Below are positions 31,781 to 47,800 of a stretch of 64,000 nucleotides of DNA, piece after piece. The notes below the pieces were generated by a model that saw only the letters and a list, made by a program, of their open reading frames with translations, ran no database searches and was not told the origin of the DNA. Made by a program: the position numbers and the translations under genes. Source of the stretch: Zingiber officinale (lineage: Eukaryota > Streptophyta > Magnoliopsida > Zingiberales > Zingiberaceae); contig NC_055987.1 in the NCBI RefSeq assembly GCF_018446385.1, forward strand, positions 33,553,202-33,617,201, read 5' to 3'. Numbering within the stretch: the stretch's first letter is position 1; each line of letters opens with the position of its first letter.

Positions 31781-32922
31781 TTAAATCTTCAAAATAATGG
31801 TCACTTATTTGGAATTCTAACTGATAATTTCAATGTTGTAAATTAAAGTAAACTCCATCTCACACTCACTCATATGCTAAACATGCTTGTTAATCTAGAA
31901 TGACTGAGATGAAAAATTAGGAAAATAATTTTTTAACCTCTCATGATTGAACTCCTGAACTCAAAAATTTATTAAGGCATTAATTAAGGGGGAGTGATTT
32001 TGAGTAGGTTTTAAAATTAGTTTTTCTTTAAAATTTTTAACTTGACCTTAAAATTAAAAACTATTTTTGGCATATCTTCGAAAATTCAAGCTATTTTTAA
32101 CTTAGCTTTAAAATTAAAATTATTTATGACCTGACTTTTAAATTATAACTCCTCTATAAGCTAAATGTTTTCAAAGCTGAGTACTTAATTAAGTTTTCTC
32201 TAACTAAACTTAGTTAAATTATTTTCTAAACTTAGCTACTTGGCAAGATATTTTCTCAACGCAATCATTTTTACGCTGAAAACATAGCTAAGTATTTTCA
32301 AATATAGCTAAATATTTTTTTCAAAAACATTTAGCTAAGTACTTTTTAAAGTGTTTAAAACAAAAAAAAAGAAATTTAGCTAAGTATCTCTCAAAGCAAT
32401 TGTTTTCAAATGCTAAGTTCTGCTGAAAATGCTAAGTATTTTCCAAAGCATTCTCAAAATTTCATCAAAATAATTATTTTTTTTTAAAAAAAAACTAAGT
32501 CTTTTTGAAATCACAAAAATTTGCTAAGTTACTATTTAAAGACAAAATAACTTTATCTCAGCTAAAAGTATCTCTCAAACTAAAGGAAGAATTTTGCTTT
32601 CAAAATTATGATTTCACCTATCTAAAAGTCTTACAAGAAAAACTAAGTGTTTATCAAAAGTAAATTAAAAGATTGGAAGATAAGATTGAAAATTATCTTT
32701 GAAAGTTAAACTAAGGCCCAGATTTTCTTCACTCTCTTGGGTATTTTGATATATGGCAAAGGGGGAGAGTAGGAAGAAGTTCAAAGAATATTATAAATTA
32801 AAACGAAAATTTTGTTGTAAATGTGCCTATGCTTTATTTATGGATGTGCTTATTTATACGTATCTTTATTGCATTTTTACTTAACTTTGAATTTCGGTTG
32901 CCATAATCAAAAAGGGGGAGAT
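31781..32922 (+). other. Element D 3' untranslated interior
   Basis: No gene. AT-rich sequence with many CTAAGT(A/T)TTT and GCTAAGT words like 5600-6250 of element B inverted. It contains a first purine tract TAAGGGGGAGTGATTTT (31984-32000), a second AAAGGGGGAGAGTAGG (about 32759) and the LTR-adjacent polypurine tract (32911-32922). Confidence 0.65.
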
Positions 32923-34257
32923 TGTTGGTGCAGTAAGCATCCGACGATCGAACCTCAGTTTTGATAATGGCAAAGGGATTCAAAGTTAAGATTCCTTGTT
33001 ATCTAACGTGGTTAAATAAGGTTTTAGGAAAGTTCTAACTGCGGTTAGGCAATGAAAAATCCTAAGGGGGGGTAACCTTAGGTCCTAGGGGGTGGTAACC
33101 CTAGGTGAAGGAAAATCCTAAGGGGGGGTAACCTTAGGTCCTAGGGGGTGGTAACCCAAGGTGGAGGAAAATCCTAAGGGGCGGCAACCTTAGGTCCTGG
33201 GGGTGGTAACCCTAGGTGGAGAAAAATCCTAAGGGGGGGTAACCTTAGGTCCTAGGGGGTGGTAACCCTAGGTGGAGGAAAATCCTAAGGGGCGGCAACC
33301 TTAGGTCCTAGGGGGTGGTAACCCTAGGTGGAGAAAAACCCTAGGGGGCGGTAACCCTAGGTCCTAGGGGGTGGTAACCCTAGGCGGAAAGTCCAGTCGG
33401 TCTGGAGGACCGGACTGGCATCAGGTAATCTCTCCTGAGGGGAGTAGGTGAGGACGCGTTCCCCGTAGAGGGAACAGTAGGCGTCGGGTGGACCTAGGGT
33501 TTCCGGTTGGAAATCTGAAATCAGACCCGGACAGTCCAGAGACTGTCATAAACATTCTTTTATTATTCATACTGTTATTTTGTGCTAATTTTGTGTTGCA
33601 GGATATTGTTTGGGACTAACAAGTCTTGCAGGTACAAAATAAGGTAGTTTTCCCTCGGATGAACAGTGTCCGAGGCGCCTCGTGTGCAAAGGATGAGCTG
33701 GCTGCGAAGCACCATTGGAGGCGCCTTGAAGAAGGCAGAAGGCGCCTTGAGTGAGGTTTAAGGCGCCTTGAATGGATGAAGTTCGACCAGATCAGATTTG
33801 ATCCACGCGGAAGACCAGGCAGCATGGAGGCGCCTTGAACACCCTTTATAAGGGGGTTTCGACTAGCACTTCAAAACAACGAATATCAAGTGATCTCTCA
33901 TCAACGTGCTGCTTCAAAAGACACTCCGAAGTGCTGCTACAAGTGCCCGACGACCCGAAGCTTCAGATTTAGCATTTCTTGTTGTCGGTATAATACTTAT
34001 AGCTTTTAATTGTACTCATAATTGTAATCTTTTAACGAGCTTATAGTTGTTGCCCACCGGAAGCGATCAAGGATCGCGGGCCTTTGAGTAGGAGTCGTCA
34101 CAGGCTCCGAACGAAGTAAATCTCTGTGTCCTTCTGTTTGTGTTTGTTTGTTTTTAATTCCGCTGCTTTAATTACTCTAACGCTGTTTTCGATTCCGATA
34201 CGTACAAAATAGCCACGAGCGCTATTCACCCCCCCTCTAGCGCATCTCGATCCAACA
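32923..34257 (+). repeat. 3' LTR of element D (1335 bp)
   Basis: Same ends as 26597-27862. It has six 55-bp units instead of four (33055-33387), an extra TTTTCCCTCGGAT near 33648, and lacks some GGCGCC-bearing stretches present in the 5' LTR. These length changes account for the 69-bp difference. Confidence 0.92.
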
Positions 34258-35061
34258 ATTTTCACTGTACTAACCTTGTTTTGCAGGTTAAATGTTTTAG
34301 TTTGGGACTAACACAACTTGCAGGGCAAAAGGAGCAAAAACTTTTGGATGAATAGTACCCACCTTCAAGCATTGCAAGGCGCCTTCGCACTGTTCATGGA
34401 AGGCGCCTTCAATGGCTTGAAGGCACCTTCCAAGGGATAAAATTTGGACATCGTCGCAGATAAAGCGCAGTGACTTCGGGATCAGATTTGACCCATTAGA
34501 GGCGCCTTCAACACTTATGGAATGCGCCTTCCATGACCTTTATAAGCCAGTATCGACCAAGTTTCAAACAATAACTACTATACGAACTACTACACATCAA
34601 TTTGAGATTCCGACTGCTCCGACTTCTTGCTACGACTTTGCTACGAAACTGCTACGCCTGATGACTGCTCTGAGGACTTCCGATCGTGGTCGGCAGAACG
34701 ACACTGACATAAGAGCGCTCTCACATCAATCCTAAGTGTTTGGTAACAATTTTTTTTTGTACTTAATTACTGAAAAAGGGAAGTGTAGCGTGTTACACTT
34801 CGCCTAAATTCTTTGCACTCGATTCCCTCTTCCGGAGGTACCGAAAGAGATATTTTAGTGGATTGCCCATCGATAGGTCTGCAGGACCTTAGTCTTGGAG
34901 TAGGAGTCACCGAAGGCTCTGAACCAAGTAAAACTGATCGTGTTTTCTGATGTGTTTTTTACTTAATTTCCGCTGCGTACTTATCTTTCAATTTCAAAAA
35001 GAAACGAGATTTTCAAAACCATGTGATTCATCCCCTTTCTCACGTGCGACTTGATCTAATA

Positions 35062-36102
35062 GCTATGACCTAGTTAGGCCATATACATAAATGGGATATG
35101 TGAGAAGCCCACACAGCTAGTAGCCCAAGAGGCCTCACGGCTCAAAAGCCTAATTATGGTCATTAATACAAACACATGGGTTTGTTAGAGGATCACTATC
35201 TACATACTGATGTGATTGATAGATACAATATAAGCATGATGTTGTAATAAGTTGATTGATTATAGAATAATATCTCATCAATGTAAAGATGGTGAGAAAT
35301 ATTATAAAAAAGAGTTCTTCTTCATTAACACTGGTACACATACATGCATATTTATACATCTTCTTCTTCTGCTTATTATTTATTTTGTACTATCACCGAT
35401 TTTTAACTTGACTATCTAAACAGTTATACTAAGAACCCCTTAGTCAGGTTACTAATGATTTTCCTCTTTTTTCAGGAGCTCTTGAAGCTAATCCATCCAC
35501 GCACTATGCCATCGATAATCTATCATCATCACTTCTAGATAGATCATCACACACACCTATATTTATTTTAACATTATTTGTGAGCACTCGTTATTTACGA
35601 TCTCGTTGATCCAAATCGATACACGTACGCGCTCGAATAGTTTTTATTTTTAAAATGTACTCATTAAATGCGTTCAAACAATTGAATGCTATTACATTGA
35701 TTTAAATATTCACATGTTAACAACAATATGGATGTTGTAATAATGTTGCATACAGTATTGGAGGATAATCGTCTTATTTTATAGGAAGATGGGTTAATTA
35801 GGGCGTTTTTTTATTAAAAAAAAAAGATCATCACATGAATAAAAAAAGAAAACGCTCCTTTCATCATTGCGTTTTTTTTTAAAATAAAAATTATGATTCC
35901 ACGAATCTTGCAGTGGTATCTGCGTCGCCACGCATTTGCTTGTGGCTTCGGTGGATTCCACGACAGGCTTAACTACTGCTCAAATCTAATTAGCCAGCTT
36001 TATACCACTACAATAATCTTTCTTCCCCGTTTTATTTATTTATTTATTTATATTATAAAAAGACAGTCTCTACTTTTCTCAACCTGTATATTTTTTACGA
36101 CG

Positions 36103-36141
<39 letters not shown>

Positions 36142-36890
36142 CTTTATTTTAAATATTTTTCCGTTAGAATTGATTAGTGCATTAATTTGGTTCCCAATTA
36201 GAAATGATTGCGCTCACACTTTGATAATTTTCAGTATACATCTTCGTAATTATTTAAATGATATCTTAATCATTCGATGTGTCATTTGGATTAGGTGTGA
36301 TTTGATGTCATTGATGACATTTTAATAGTCATTTAGTAACTTTTAGACAGAATCTAGATATGAAAGTGTTATTTAATAGGATGTCATTACAAAGTGTCAG
36401 ATAATTAAAATGGGACAGAGATTAAATTTCTCGTAAAAACATGTACGAGAGTAATTATCTTTTACTACAAAGATGGAAGTATTAATTTATAATCGGCCAT
36501 TTGTAGTTTGGTTACATTTTGTTAATTAAGCAATTGAAATCTACTTAATTAGTTTATGATTACTCTTTTTTAATTGTTTCGATTTAATTTCTCGTTAATT
36601 TTTCAGAAAGGTAAAAACTCAGTCTCGAGTTGGGTCCTTTTCACTTTTGACTGCGTACTTTGCTTATTCTCTCGCCAATAATTGTGCCTTCTCAAATTGC
36701 ATTATCGTCCTCAATAGTTAACTTATTTAAGTTCAAAATATTTTATGTGCCTAGAAATTTTATTATTTCATCAAAATAGTTATCAATAAAAATAATGAAA
36801 TAGAAAAAATTGGATAAAACATTCATTCATCTTTCAGATTTTATTCAATGTTAATTAATTTATTTTTTTAATATTAAATATATGATCTTC
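35062..36890. other. Intergenic region with microsatellites
   Basis: No gene is supported. Unique AT-rich sequence begins after the family C LTR. It contains a (TTTA)n tract at 36030-36052 and an (ATT)n tract at 36103-36139. A 94-residue open frame over the microsatellites is low complexity and rejected. Confidence 0.6.
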
Positions 36891-36894
36891 TCTC

Positions 36895-36900
36895 TATAAA
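36895..36900 (+). promoter_or_regulatory. Candidate TATA box of the SHAGGY kinase gene
   Basis: CTCTCTATAAATTGATTG lies about 1.1 kb upstream of the start codon. A likely leader exon follows, ending near a donor CTG/GTGAGC at about 37191 and implying a 5' UTR intron before the coding exon. Position-based inference only. Confidence 0.35.
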
Positions 36901-38009
36901 TTGATTGTTCTTGGGAAAAAAAAGAGTTGGTGAATCGTTGATAGTTCAGGTACTAACATGAAAAATTGTCTGAAAATGGTGGACAGGGAAAACGTGTGGG
37001 AGAAGGTAAAAGCAACCCCGATCTCGGTCACACCGTTCTCGCGACTCTCCTCCAACCCTAGGAGGAGACCGAAGGAGAGGGGTAACGAGGGGAGGAACCG
37101 TTGAGTCGATCTACTTTCGTCGCTCAGCGAGATTTCTTCTTCAGTGTTGTTTGTACGATATTCGGTCACCTGGATTCAGTCTGGTGAGCATTCGTCTTGA
37201 ATCATTATTTCTTTTCATTTCTGTAACGTCACTAGGAAATTTGTTCATCGTCTCGTCTGATTTAACTGGACTCATTTGTAGCTCGTGTCATGCTTTCTGT
37301 TGGTATTTGTATCTAGATCTGTAATCGCCTCGATTGTTGTGTTAAATGAAAGGTCCGTGCTCAGAGAATGTGCGTTAGTGTACCTTTCCATCTTGGAGAA
37401 TTGCGAGCTCAATTCTTTTCCTTCTGAGCCTAGGGTTTTTCAAAGTTCCGATTTTGAGCTCCTCTTGCTTTAGATTTCAACGCTTGTTTCCAAATATTTT
37501 GGAAAAGGAGGGTATTTTAATGCCGTCAATGTTTTTCTTCAATCATTTGCAACTAATCTAGACCAGGAACCTCATGCATTATCGCCGATCTCAGTTTGAA
37601 TATTGATATCCGGTTTCTTTTTCTCTTAATGATTATGCAATTGTTTGAGATCAGCATGCTTACATATTTGATTTTCACGTAGTTGAAGTCATTTTGTATT
37701 GATTTCTGAGCTACCAAATTTGTCGCTGGAGAATGCCCAAATTGGCATTCATTAATCTGCAAATAGGAGTAGGCTCTTATTTGGGTGCAGAGTTTATGCT
37801 TTCGTTCGCATGCTTGTATCTTGGAACTTCATCTTTTGGTGCTTTGTTAATTTATTCTCAGGTGTTTTCACAGTTTTGACAATTGCGTAAGTTCCTCTAG
37901 CTTATTCTTGAAATAATTCCTGCACCCCATCATTTTGACACCCTCCTTGGGCAGGTAAGTGCTTTTAGGATCTTTTGCTCTATGCGGGACTGAGAAAGGT
38001 GCACACTGG

Positions 38010-40992
<2,983 letters not shown>

Positions 40993-42300
40993 CTCGCTTC
41001 ACCATGTCACTGCAAGATAGTGCATGCGAAATGAGGTTAAGTTAGGGAAAACCTTCCTCTTAATGTCAAGTTCGTTGCCTGTGTAACCCACCCACGGAAC
41101 GTATGCCTGTTGATGTTATTATTCTTGTTGAATGTCTGTTGATGTTGTTATTGTTGTAGTCTTGATCATCCCTAGTAACCTTTCTCCTATAGAGACCGTG
41201 GACTGTTTTCCTTAAACATGCTTAAATGTATGCAGATGGAACTTTTGGGTGTATGGACTTTATGCAGTGAAACTTCATAACAAACTGCTAGTTTCTTGTT
41301 TCTTTTCGAGCGGATGAATGCTGTTGATGGCTAGTGCTGATAAAGTTGACTTGTAATGTCTGAGCAATCCGGGTTTATAGAGGTAGTTTGAAGGCCACAG
41401 CAACCTCGGAACTAAACCAATTTATCGATATCTGAATGTAAATCTCAGCTGGTTGTTTGAAGGAATAGAGAGATATTTTTCCACATATATTCTTAAATTT
41501 CAGTTCATGTTTGATTAGTGTTTGACTAATGTGCTCAAGGTTGTTTGGTAGAAGTTTCCCAAGAGGGTTTAAGGAAAAACAAAATATATAGTTAGTATTG
41601 TTGAGGAAATCTTGATGAGACAAGATGAATAGGTTTGTTCGGTTTTGATATGCTGTCTGACTTTAGTGCCCAATTAAGTGTGCGGGGTGTCCGGAAGTAG
41701 GAGTCACGCATGGAGAGTCGGGTAACATATCATATTTGGGCAAATTTAATTGAGAGGGAAGGGAGAGAAGAGGAAGACATGGGGTTGAAAAAAATTGATA
41801 TTTTAATTTAAAAATGATTTAAAATATATTTTAAGAAAAAGATAAAGATTCAACATATTTTAGGATTCAATTTTTAAAAAATGATAATTTATTGTTTAAA
41901 AAATAAATATTTTTTAATAAAAAAATCTAAACCAAAATTACAATAAGTATTCCATAATAATTTTTTAAAATAAAATTAGTATTATACAAAATAATGATGT
42001 CAATAGTTAGAAGGAAATTATAAATTTAAAATATTTTAAACTTGGAGATGAATATATGAAGATATTAAAGTTGAAAATTTAAAGAAAATCGAATTTAGTA
42101 TTTTATATCTTTTATAAAAATAATATTAATAAATTGAAAGAGTTCAATTCTCCAAGATAATTTTAAAATTTCAATGAATTCTAAATTTAATATAACTACA
42201 AATTCTAAAATTATTTTAACAATTAATTATGATTATAAAAATTAAATATTAATTTTTTTTTACTTTTAAATCCCGTGATTTTCCCCTAATTGCAGATGGC
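40993..42300. other. 3' flank of the kinase gene
   Basis: The probable 3' UTR runs for a few hundred bases after 40992, then AT-rich sequence (41760-42260) rich in A and T runs. No coding region, SINE or tRNA is recognised. Confidence 0.6.
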
Positions 42301-43591
42301 AAATTAGTTACTCCAACGGCATCTTCCCTTTTTGTAATTTCCATTTTTAACCCTTCCCCCTTTTCAAGCTCGTCGGCGGCGAAGGGTTTTCTCACTGTCC
42401 ATCAAGTTCCACCTCTGCTCCCTCTTCCTCATCTAACGCCGACTTCACCTCCTCCCCTTCATCTCTATCTGCCTCAACTGTGCCGACTTTACCCTTCCTT
42501 TCTTCCTCCTCCTTCATGTTCTCCGTTTGTCCCTGACAACTCCTTCCCCTTCTTCCTGCATCGTCAACTGCCCACTCTTCCAAGATAGTGCTAGGTGTTT
42601 GTCATGCTCCCTTCAGCCATTTTCGCCATCAAGTCGATGCGCACCGTCGAGATCGTTGATCAATACATCTGTACGAAGTGCCACTTCTCGGTGCCATGGA
42701 TCTCTTCAAGATGCTGACGATTATGCTCCTGAGAAGGTCTAACTAGAGTGCAATTGGTATATATCTTCTTACCATTAATATTGTTCGTATTTATTATTAT
42801 TCTCGAACTCAAATCCATCCTCTTCGTCGATTTCTTCTTATTTGAAGGGAAAGATTTTGATTTTATATATTTTTTTCCTTCTTCCATCTCGGTTTAGTTT
42901 TCCATCAGTTTACCACTTCACTTTTCAAAGAGATACACACGTTATCAAAGAATATATTTTTGATGAAGTTTTGCTGAACGTTTGATCAGAATCATTGTGT
43001 TGATGACATCATTATAATCTTGTCTCTCTGCTCATCTGAACTCTCTTCCTTGCTAAATTTCTGTTGTTAATTTCATTAACTTCATATTTATTCTTTATTT
43101 CAGGAACTTGGTTGTGGATCAGAGAGAAATTTAATTAAGAAAATGCATCTTAGATTTGGCTAAACTAAACATTGTATGGTGGTCTAGATCTTCCTAGAAA
43201 GAATGCGACTGCATTTTGGATCTCACGAGATCTTCACTTCATTGCTCTACAATTTAAGCATTGCTTTCGAAGTTTTATCTGTAGATATCTCATGCCATTT
43301 AGAACTATCCATATCAGCATGTATGAAGTAATAATATTATTTTTAGATATAATTAAAATGATTATGTAAAATAAAGAATGAAAACTTAGGTGTTTTATAT
43401 AGAGAATGGATGATTTCTTTTTAAAGAGGTTAATACATCGAAAGTAGAAACTTTTATTGGACTGAATAGGAAGTACACTCTAATTACTGTCAATCTAAGA
43501 GGACCAAAAACAGTAAATATAAACTTTCTATCTTTCTAATCTAATGGTATTGTGATTATAAGTGTTCATACTCATATAAATAGTCCTAATG
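42300..43591 (+). other. Possible promoter and leader exons of the PIG-Q gene
   Basis: A CT-rich stretch (42340-42730) with C/T tracts typical of plant 5' leaders is followed by a donor-like GAGAAG/GTCTAA (about 42737) and an acceptor-like TTTCAG/GAACTTGG (about 43104). This suggests untranslated leader exons for the gene starting at 44898. The short ORFs here have no recognisable domain. The assignment is weak. Confidence 0.3.
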
Positions 43592-43827
43592 TGGCAAAAG
43601 GTCATACATTGACCCCGGATAGCCCCCATATGACTTGGTCCCACAGCTATATGTAGAGAGGTAAATCAGGGAGGACTTTGCCCTTGACGCAGTGGCCCTT
43701 GCATGAGGGAGGTCAACAAACAACAAGTATTTCGCCACTAGGAATTGACCTCAAGACCTCATGTGGCAAACTCCCATGTAGTTGTCAACTACGCCATCCC
43801 GTGGGGACCATATAAATAGTACTAATG
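43573..43827 (-). mobile_element. SINE 1 (Au-like), 217 bp
   Basis: Insertion at 43592-43808 flanked by a 19-bp duplication with one mismatch (43573-43591 and 43809-43827, CATATAAATAGT[C/A]CTAATG). On the minus strand it starts GTCCCCACGGGATGGCGTAG (A-box region), has a degenerate B box GAGGTCAATTCC, the core CTGATTTACCTC and the end CCTTTTGCCA. Upstream of the PIG-Q coding region. Confidence 0.85.
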
Positions 43828-44499
43828 TTTATATTGATCATGATGTTCAAATTGAGTCTAAATTGTAGCCCAGCATCATTATTGATTGTTGTAATCTTCC
43901 AGACTATAGCAAAAATTTGGCACTTAATGATATTCAAATAATGTTAATCATCTTACTTTGTTTATTTTTATGTTACTAAATTTTGAATAGTTTATGTTGT
44001 TTTTGGACTTGGTTAAATAGTTATGATGATGTTTTTTTTCCTACTTTAGACATGTATAATTGGATGCTTTTAAGTTGTTTATTATAGATTTTTTTTTCCT
44101 TTTCAACCACCTTTTATATCATCTTGCTTCATAAACCAAGTAGGCTTATTATGTTGGAATAGTGGCTATTGAGGTAATTCAACCTTCGGTAGTGATAGAG
44201 TGTGTATGAGCAAATAAGTCAGCATTCTACATTTTGTACAGTTTGTGTTTTCAGTGTTATATCACTCTGATCCACATCAAATTCCTCTTTTCAACAACTT
44301 TCTCCCACCAAGATATTTGATCCAATAATCTTTCATGTCAAGATTTTAAGGGAACCAAACTATAGGAGGAGAAGTTTTCTCAGTTCCTAGTTCTTCCTAT
44401 GTGAATATTAACAGCAGAGCAAGTGCTAATTTTCCTGTTTATGCAACTCTTCTTGTACCCAAAATCTCCCTTTCAGGTTGATCTATAATTTCTCTTGAT

Positions 44500-44739
44500 G
44501 CCCTCCAATGCAAAATGTGGCAAAAGGCTATTCGCTCGGCCCAAACGCCCCTACCAACCCGTCCCTAGGCCAACACGGAGGAGGTAAATCACGGATGACT
44601 ACTAGCTATTAGTGCAGGTGGTCAAGGCATGGGGGAAGGCATGTTCGGACGCGCCGAGTTTCGACCCCAAGATCTCATGTGGGAACACCCCATGCCTCAA
44701 CCACCGCACCACCCCGAGGGGGCCCTCCAATGCAAAATG
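44500..44739 (-). mobile_element. SINE 2 (Au-like), 204 bp
   Basis: Insertion at 44518-44721 with a perfect 18-bp duplication (44500-44517 and 44722-44739, GCCCTCCAATGCAAAATG). On the minus strand it reads CCCCTCGGGGTGGTGCGGTG (A-box region), GGGGTCGAAACTC (B box), GTGATTTACCTCC and the end CCTTTTGCCA. The perfect duplication indicates recent insertion, 160 bp before the PIG-Q start codon. Confidence 0.92.
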
Positions 44740-44897
44740 AGCATTACTTTGGTGGATTGTCTACTAAAGTTTTGATCTGTGTTTCTAATGCTAATGGATA
44801 TGTTGCTCAGTTGCTTTCAGCATGCTTCATTAGTTTTGATGACTTTCATATGACGTTATTTTATTCTTTATATAGCTTTGCTAGTGAGATTTTAAAA

Positions 44898-47800
44898 ATG
44901 GGAGGAAGACATTACAGAGTATGGTGGCCACAACAGCTCTTGACCTCCACGTCCAGTTCTGGCCTGTTGCTCTTTGGTTGGTTTATGGATTCTATAGATT
45001 CTATTGACATTGTCGTAGCAACTGCAATTCCTTCAGAAAAGATGACGGCCCTTCCTATTCAGACTAATATTGAGGTCAGGGAAATGCTTGAATGTTACTT
45101 ATGCACCTTAAGTGTTTGAGCAGATTTTTTTAAAGAGTATGCTTCTATATGATTATTTGTGTATATAATTTGTTTGCTATATTGGGAATGATTCAAGATG
45201 CCAAAGAAAATAATCAATTATTGAGAAATTCACTAATGTTCTCAGCAAATTTCATTTGGGAAAAATATGACTCCTATGCCGATATCTAATTATGTAAGTT
45301 GATCTTCAGATCCGAGATGGAACAATGAAATGACTAAGATATGAATGATTGCACAAATTTTGGACAAACAATTGTCCTAACTTTGTTCATTTGAGTCATT
45401 TGTAATGCAAACTTTGGGAGCTCTTGAGAAACTTATGCTTAGCATCTAGTGAACTAATACCATATCCTGTTGCTATTGTGTCCCCTTCCGTATTTTTTTT
45501 CTTTTGTCATTTTTATGATTTAAAGGAGAACAACTACCAGGCCTTTAGGCCAAGTAATAGTTTTTTTAATGTTTTCCTAATTTTGTAAATATGCTATTCG
45601 TGGGTGTTTAGATGATATACCATCCACACCCATCCATGTGATTTTTTTCTTAGCTTTGCATTTATTGCTCCAACAATTGATTGTCCTAGAATAAGAAACT
45701 TGGTTGCTAGTACCAGGAAACTCATACTGGATATTTCATCCTTAATTTTTGTTAGAGTTTCATATCAATTGGTAGCTCTTGTTAAATAGTTTGGAGTTTA
45801 AGTTTTAGTTTAATATTGGATATAGATAAATTATCATTCATATCCACCAAGCAGAAGTCTCACCTATTAAGGGCGTGCTAACTCATTAATTTGTTAAATA
45901 TTTTTTCTGAAGGAAGATTGTCATCTATGACCTAGTCACCTATTTTTCATAAAATATGTACTTTCTTATTATTGTCAAAAAGGTATAATATTACCATTCT
46001 TGGTTTAGAGTTTAGAACTATGTTAGTAGTTTTTACAATTGGAATAATTCATTCCCATAAGGCCATAACTATTAGATTGTTACAGTTCATTCTTCTCATG
46101 GTTGTTATACTGACATTTTAAAACTTCACTTTCTAGAATTGATTATGTTATATTTGTTTAGGAAATCTTTAAATCTGTCAATCAAAAGATGCCAGTGAGA
46201 CTGAATGAATCCTCCACATTTTCTCTTCTGGGATATTGCGTTACTGATTTCACTGCTGGCAAACTGAGACCTGTATGCAATCAGAATGATAGGTGTCTCT
46301 TAAGAAAACAGTTTGATGAGGAATGCTATAAAGAACTAAAAGCTTGTCAAATTAATGGAACATGGAACTGTGATTGCATGGATTTAATAGAACCACACTT
46401 CCTGTCTTTGGTGAGATGCAATAACTGGATTTTTATGCTATGTAAGGCCCAAAGAATTCTATATAAAAGGAATCAACAGGTTCCATGCCTGCATCATGTG
46501 CATCAAAATGGTGATTTATTGTCTCCTGTTCATGTCCACGTATGTAAGTCAGGAAAAACTCCTTTTTTTATTTCTTTTATGTGATTAATTGCCATCTTAT
46601 ATCTCCCAAAAGTTTAACCTTTTTTTTTTTTTGTTAATTCCAGATAATAGTATATGAAGTCCCAACCTATGGTGCAAGTCATGTTTCTTTGAGTTCTTGG
46701 TATTCTAGTGAACATGTTGATTTGCTGTCACAGAAGCCAAATTGGGTGAAGGAAATTTATAAGAAGCCTGTAGTCATTAATTTGGTATGTGAAGTACTTT
46801 CCTTTTGTATTTTGCATTTTTAATCTTTTTGTTTTTTCCTCCTCAATTTATGTTTGTACATCATTAATTTATTTATTTCAGGAGACAGTTATTTTGGCAC
46901 TCAATTGCTCAGATGCTGCCAAAACATTCTTTTTGCAAATGGAAAGCACTCATAGTCCCATGATTAGCATCTTCTTTGTGTCAAAGTAATACCCTTGTCA
47001 TTTTTTTCGCAAACCCCAACCTGTGTTCTTACTTTCTTTTATCATTCTTATTTTCTGCTGCTGCTTATTTAGAATGCTGATGAGGGTGGCATCCATCATA
47101 TGGCACATTGTGGCAGCAATTGTAGCTTCTATCTCCACAACTATGTATATATTCCTTCAATTTTTACATAAACCCTTGAGTCATGGACCGGTCTTGTTTA
47201 TATTATCAAAGATGTTCATGCACACATGCAAGAATGTGCACATTCGTAGTTGTCAGTTTATGTACTGGCCAGTTATTCTTCAAGCCCCCAGTATCAGGTA
47301 ATGAGAAATGCTTAAGCAGAACTTCTTTTTAATTTTTCTGAGGGTTTTTCTTATCTTATGATGATTATCTTTTCAGCATTTCCCATTCAAGTGTTGAACA
47401 TTCTCACAAAGCTGCATTAAGGAAGCACTTCACATGGTCTAATGTTTTGATGGATATTACCTTTGGGATTGTTCTTGGAATCCTATTGTTGGCCAATGTT
47501 GAAACTATTTCTTCTTGGATTTTGGTTATTGTCCATCAAGTAACAAATGACCTGTTGCGCTCAGGTTCTGTATGGTTAATGGGTGTCCCCGCTGGTTTTA
47601 AACTGAATAATGAGCTAGCAGAGCTTATTGGCATAATTTCTCTTAATGCAATCCAAGTTTTTTCTACCCTATGGTCCTTTATGGGTGCTTTTTTGCAAAA
47701 TTATATGCAGGTTCTTGCACTCTTGGGGATAGTTTTTGGCCTGACTGTACCAATGGCCTTGTGCATTGATTTGCTTAAGCTTGCAACACTTCATATTTAT

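Larger units (their letters stand above)
26592..34262 (+). mobile_element. Element D: pol-less Sirevirus-like retrotransposon
   Basis: The complete element at 26597-34257 (7661 bp) is flanked by ATTTT (26592-26596 and 34258-34262). LTRs are 26597-27862 and 32923-34257. It has a primer site TGGTATCAGAG (27865-27875) and a polypurine tract AAAGGGGGAGAT (32911-32922). Inside are a shortened gag, a coiled-coil ORF, AT-rich repeats, the conserved non-coding block and a long 1.6-kb AT repeat. There is no integrase or reverse transcriptase. The LTRs are alike except for repeat-number changes and small deletions, which suggests a fairly recent insertion. Confidence 0.92.
26136..35061 (+). repeat. Plus-strand LTR of family C, split by element D
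   Basis: Pieces are 26136-26596 and 34258-35061. It starts TGTTGGTGCAG and ends near GATCTAATA. The right piece has a TATA-like CTTTATAAGCC (about 34540), AAGGCGCCTT-type palindromes upstream of it (34375-34510), the AGTGTAGCGTGTTACACTTC inverted repeat (34780-34800) and the conserved R/U5 motif (34880-34930). The right boundary is approximate because no target duplication is visible; unique sequence begins after it. Confidence 0.75.

Noticed and set aside
35893-36177. 94-codon open frame in the intergenic region
   Set aside because: Its second half is the (TTTA)n and (ATT)n microsatellites read as poly-Ile and the start has no family match.
42392-42887. Small open frames upstream of PIG-Q
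   Set aside because: Overlapping on both strands, low complexity (Ser/Pro or Glu-rich), no domain; better explained as leader sequence.
44679-44897. Upstream in-frame start of the PIG-Q frame
   Set aside because: The extension runs through SINE 2 and has no similarity to the family; the family N-terminus fits the ATG at 44898.
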